Of a stretch of DNA of 61,747 nt, positions 59,145 to 61,747 are shown piece after piece. Under the pieces are notes generated by a model that saw only the letters and a program-made list of their open reading frames with translations, was not told the DNA's origin and made no database searches. Each line of letters opens with the position of its first letter. The stretch's first letter is position 1. Both the position numbers and the translations under genes were made by a program. The DNA lies in assembly GCA_934454655.1 (NCBI GenBank), contig CAKSFK010000012.1, positions 1 through 61,747 on the forward strand, written 5' to 3'. This stretch comes from an uncultured Eubacteriales bacterium (GTDB taxonomy: Bacteria; Bacillota; Clostridia; Oscillospirales; Acutalibacteraceae).

Positions 59145-60311
59145 GTGTTGATTAAAGAGAGAATATTAAATGCTTTTTTGGAAAACACCAATATAAAAGG
59201 GCTTACGGTTGCGCTTAGTGAAATATTCGGCTGCCCGATTATTATAGCGGACAGCGCATTCCGCATTGTTTCGGGATTTGCTCCGCAGGATTTTCGGCTC
59301 GGTGTGTATGAACGCGCCGTGTCACACGGAGAGCTTTCTTTGGAAACCTGCACGGAGTTAAGCAGTCTTGACGAAAAAACGCAAAACGGCACGATGATAG
59401 GCTCGGGTGAGCGGCGTTGCCGCGCCCTGCCGCTTTATTATAACGGAACAAGGCTCGGATATTTGCTTTTGGCGGCCTTAGACGGCAAGGCGGATGTGGA
59501 TGGTGACGGTTTGGGCTTTGCCGCGGCGCTTATTGCGAAGCAGCTGCACTTTGAAAGCGGAAACGCTGCCGAGGGAACGGCTGAGGAAATAATGCGGAAT
59601 TTGCTTGACGGAAAATATAAGGATGAAGAACATTTCGCTCTTTGCGTTTCGTCAACATTTCTTTCAAACTTCAGCCCCGAAAGGCTTGCGGTTATTGATA
59701 TAAGCGCTTGTGCCGGGGATGAAAACCGCTGTGATTTTTTAACCGATTGGCTTAAAACACGGTTTCACGGCTCACACCCGTTTGTATATAAAAACAGAAT
59801 AGTTCTTTTTGTTCATGCCGACCACGATATCGGCGAACTTGAAACACCGGCTGACGACGGAATATGCGTTGCCGTATCCGCAAAACTTAATGGGATTTTT
59901 TCGGCAAAGGAGGCATATTCCGCCGCGGCGGAGGTGCTCGATTACCTCTTGAACGCGGGAAAGACGCGGTTTTGCGTTAAAACGGAAAAGTATGCCCTTG
60001 TTACGGCGCTCAGGTCGCTTGAACACAGACACGGGCTTGTACGCGACTGCATAAAGGAACTTTACTTGGCTGACGAAAAAAACGGCGGCGCGCTTTGTGA
60101 AACACTTTACGCTTATTTAATATGTCATCATTCGCTTAAGGATACCTGCGAAATGCTTTACACGCACCGAAACACCGTTCTTTACCGAATTAATAAGATA
60201 AAAAGCGAATTCGGGGTGGAAATCGATGATCCGAACAAACACACCGAATATCTTTTATCCGCCGCAATTCTGCTGTGCCGCAGCGGGAAAAGCGGACAAT
60301 TTGCGGGGTGA
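59145..60311 (+). CDS. PucR/CdaR-type transcriptional regulator
   Basis: About 388 residues: N-terminal sensory part (about 1-130, GAF-like), a middle GGDEF-like domain (about 150-290), and a C-terminal HTH_30 (about 325-380; SLKDTCEMLYTHRNTVLYR). The family regulates purine or sugar-acid (glycerate, glucarate) use; the inducer here is unknown. Start is GTG 59145 or TTG 59148, both behind GAGGG; upstream ATG 59112 lacks one. Diverges from hsp20. Confidence 0.85.
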   Translation: MLIKERILNAFLENTNIKGLTVALSEIFGCPIIIADSAFRIVSGFAPQDFRLGVYERAVSHGELSLETCTELSSLDEKTQNGTMIGSGERRCRALPLYYNGTRLGYLLLAALDGKADVDGDGLGFAAALIAKQLHFESGNAAEGTAEEIMRNLLDGKYKDEEHFALCVSSTFLSNFSPERLAVIDISACAGDENRCDFLTDWLKTRFHGSHPFVYKNRIVLFVHADHDIGELETPADDGICVAVSAKLNGIFSAKEAYSAAAEVLDYLLNAGKTRFCVKTEKYALVTALRSLEHRHGLVRDCIKELYLADEKNGGALCETLYAYLICHHSLKDTCEMLYTHRNTVLYRINKIKSEFGVEIDDPNKHTEYLLSAAILLCRSGKSGQFAG

Positions 60312-60378
60312 TACAATTCATATAAAAAAGGTATCAGAAGGTACAGAAAAAATTATTAATAATTTTTTAAAAAAAGTC

Positions 60379-60407
60379 TTTAGATAATCGCGGTTTTGTG
60401 ATATTAT
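60379..60407 (+). promoter_or_regulatory. Promoter of prs
   Basis: TTTAGA (60379-60384), 17-nt spacer, TATTAT (60402-60407). Leader of about 80 nt before prs, with a possible mini-ORF and a 5-bp hairpin near 60454-60469. Confidence 0.55.
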
Positions 60408-60420
60408 ATAAAAGGAAGAA

Positions 60421-60447
60421 ATGTCGGCTTTTGTCGATATATACTAA
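60421..60447 (+). CDS. Possible 8-residue leader peptide upstream of prs
   Basis: ATG to TAA encoding MSAFVDIY, with AAGGAAG 2 nt upstream of the ATG. It lies in the 5' leader of prs and ends 47 nt before prs. Very short, so chance is a strong alternative; reported because start, ribosome binding site and stop are all in order. Confidence 0.22.
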   Translation: MSAFVDIY

Positions 60448-60494
60448 GTGGGGCTTCGGTTTTTCGAGGCTCGGCGGCAGAATGGAGTTTTTTT

Positions 60495-61625
60495 ATGTCA
60501 AGCATTGATTTCAAGCACACACCGTACGGCGACCTTGCGCTTATAAGTATGCGCGGTTGCGAGGATATTTCTTCACAGGTAGACTATTACCTGAAACAGT
60601 GGCGAAATATTCCTGAGGACGAGTCCTTTGTTGTTCCGGCAAATTGTCCGCGCTTCGGAACGGGCGAGGCAAAGGCGGTTTTAAATCACACCGCAAGAGG
60701 TCTTGACGCATACATTTTGTGCGACTGCTTTAATTACAGCGTTACATACAAAATGTACGGACAGACAGTGCCGATGAGCCCTGACGACCATTATCAGGAT
60801 ATCAAACGTATTATAGCCGCTCTGGGCGGAAAGGCAAGAAGAATAACCGTTATTATGCCTATGCTTTACGAGGGCAGACAGCACAGGAGAACAACGCGCG
60901 AATCAATGGACTGCGCTATGGCTTTGCAGGAGCTTGTTGCAATGGGCGTTAAAAACATCGTAACGTTTGACGCGCACGACCCCAGAGTCAACAATGCAAT
61001 CCCGCTTGACGGATTTGATAACGTTCAGGCGGCTTACCAGATGATAAAGGCATTGCTTAAGAACGTGCCGGACATTAAGCTTAACCGTGACCACACAATG
61101 ATAGTGTCCCCCGACGAGGGCGGTATGGGACGCTGCATTTATTATTCGTCCGTTCTGGGTCTGGATCTCGGTATGTTTTATAAACGCCGCAACTATTCTG
61201 TTATTGTTAACGGCAGAAACCCCATTGAGGCTCACGAATTTTTGGGCAACGATATAACGGGTAAGGACCTTATTCTTGTTGACGATATGATTTCTTCCGG
61301 CGAGTCAATGCTTGATATTGCCGCAAAGCTTAAGGAAAAGGGCGCCGGCAGAATATTTATTTTCTCCACGTTCGGTCTCTTCGTTGAGGGATACGATAAA
61401 TTTGATGAATACTATAAGGACGGCAAAATAGATAAAATATTCACCACAAACCTTATTTACCAGCCGAAAGAGCTTTTAGAGCGCGAGTGGTATTGCAGTG
61501 TTAATATGTCTAAATACATTGCGTTGCTTATTGATACGCTCAATTACGATAACTCCATAAGCAGCCTGCTTGACCCTGTTGACCGCATTAAAAAGATCGT
61601 TGCAAAGTACGGACAGGACAAGTAG
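60495..61625 (+). CDS. prs: Ribose-phosphate pyrophosphokinase, divergent long form
   Basis: Makes PRPP from ribose 5-phosphate and ATP for nucleotide, His and Trp synthesis. 376 residues against about 315 for the usual bacterial enzyme, with extra N- and C-terminal parts. Variant motifs: LYEGRQHRR where YARQDRK is common, TFDAHDPRVNN for the metal-binding DLH region, and PRPP loop DDMISSGESM. The His of the DxH motif and the loop aspartates are present. This form is found in Clostridia; ATG has a weak site (GGAG) upstream. Ends at a terminator. Confidence 0.88.
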   Translation: MSSIDFKHTPYGDLALISMRGCEDISSQVDYYLKQWRNIPEDESFVVPANCPRFGTGEAKAVLNHTARGLDAYILCDCFNYSVTYKMYGQTVPMSPDDHYQDIKRIIAALGGKARRITVIMPMLYEGRQHRRTTRESMDCAMALQELVAMGVKNIVTFDAHDPRVNNAIPLDGFDNVQAAYQMIKALLKNVPDIKLNRDHTMIVSPDEGGMGRCIYYSSVLGLDLGMFYKRRNYSVIVNGRNPIEAHEFLGNDITGKDLILVDDMISSGESMLDIAAKLKEKGAGRIFIFSTFGLFVEGYDKFDEYYKDGKIDKIFTTNLIYQPKELLEREWYCSVNMSKYIALLIDTLNYDNSISSLLDPVDRIKKIVAKYGQDK

Positions 61626-61640
61626 TTCCAAAAAACAAAA

Positions 61641-61675
61641 AAACGGTACGCACCTACTTGTGCGTACCGTTTTCA
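61641..61675 (+). terminator. Terminator of prs
   Basis: 14-bp stem (61641-61654 with 61661-61674), 6-nt loop, A4/T4 ends. Confidence 0.85.
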
Positions 61676-61684
61676 GTCTGTCGA

Positions 61685-61718
61685 ATAACCCTAAATTCCA
61701 AGCGAGATTTAGGGTTAT
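61685..61718. repeat. 12-bp perfect inverted repeat at the right edge
   Basis: ATAACCCTAAAT (61685-61696) and ATTTAGGGTTAT (61707-61718) with a 10-nt spacer. No T-run follows immediately. Could be a second hairpin after prs or the control site of a gene beyond the window. Confidence 0.5.
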
Positions 61719-61747
61719 GAGTTTTGTTTTAGCAAAAAATGTATATA

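Noticed and set aside
1..61747. CRISPR array, insertion sequence, prophage or toxin-antitoxin pair
   Set aside because: No regular repeat-spacer pattern, transposase, integrase or phage structural gene was found; apart from the features listed, gaps are short and genes are core functions.

Overview
The window reads as chromosomal DNA of an endospore-forming Gram-positive bacterium of class Clostridia, most likely the Oscillospirales (Ruminococcaceae-like). The evidence is a set of spore genes (SpoVB-like flippase, YabP, YabQ, dipicolinate synthase DpaA/DpaB), Firmicutes gene orders (rqcP-yabP-yabQ-divIC-yabR; rimP-nusA-ylxR-ylxQ-infB-rbfA-nrnA-truB-ribF; recJ-relA-dtd-MBL-hemZ), TTGACA/TATAAT promoters and strong AGGAGG-like ribosome binding sites. 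Genus cannot be read from the sequence. It is nearly all core chromosome: I see no insertion sequence, prophage, CRISPR array, rRNA gene or intact tRNA gene.

Layout. 1-377: gene-free edge with tandem terminators of lysS. 378-2834 (minus): greA-lysS, the LysRS carrying an extra C-terminal tRNA-binding domain. 2835-3546: gene-poor, but with a consensus promoter, a possible 29-residue peptide and a terminator on the minus strand. 3556-9771: ABC exporter, glycyl-tRNA synthetase, Na/Pi transporter, FkbM methyltransferase. 9929-17574: recJ, relA, dtd, MBL hydrolase, hemZ and a uridine-kinase-like gene, tightly packed. 17649-24727: a complete galacturonate route (divergent uxaBA versus lacI-type regulator, uxaC, eda, kdgK) with a clear operator, followed by a tRNA-like remnant and an AraC-type regulator. 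25824-28593 (minus): asd-dapA-dapB for diaminopimelate. 28737-30857: queA, ilvE. 30904-33578: secreted NlpC/P60-like protein, small zinc-ribbon protein, MTA/SAH nucleosidase. 33571-37609: spore and division cluster (spoVB, hup, rqcP, yabP, yabQ, divIC, yabR). 37680-39618: RNA methyltransferase, then an FMN riboswitch and riboflavin transporter ribU. 39661-41037 (minus): dpaA-dpaB. 41373-44093: copper module copA-csoR-copZ with two CsoR-type boxes. 44140-49604: brnQ, LysR regulator, plsY-like gene, a GH16 hydrolase without signal peptide, DUF4364 and PHP genes. 49843-58456: nusA-infB operon ending in ribF and an mscS gene. 58501-61625: hsp20, PucR/CdaR-type regulator, and a divergent prs.

How parts work together. 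Uronate genes convert galacturonate to pyruvate and glyceraldehyde 3-phosphate; no uronate transporter or pectinase lies here. Diaminopimelate genes feed both peptidoglycan and, through dihydrodipicolinate, the DpaAB product stored in spores. RibU imports riboflavin under FMN control and RibF converts it to FMN and FAD. The copper operon is self-regulated by its own CsoR.

No wholly new defence or mobile system was found. The best leads are the minus-strand transcription unit near 3.4 kb, the tRNA-like remnant near 24.75 kb, the GC-rich inverted repeats at 41.05-41.17 kb, the cytosolic GH16 enzyme, and several leader-RNA elements (yabP, rimP, prs).
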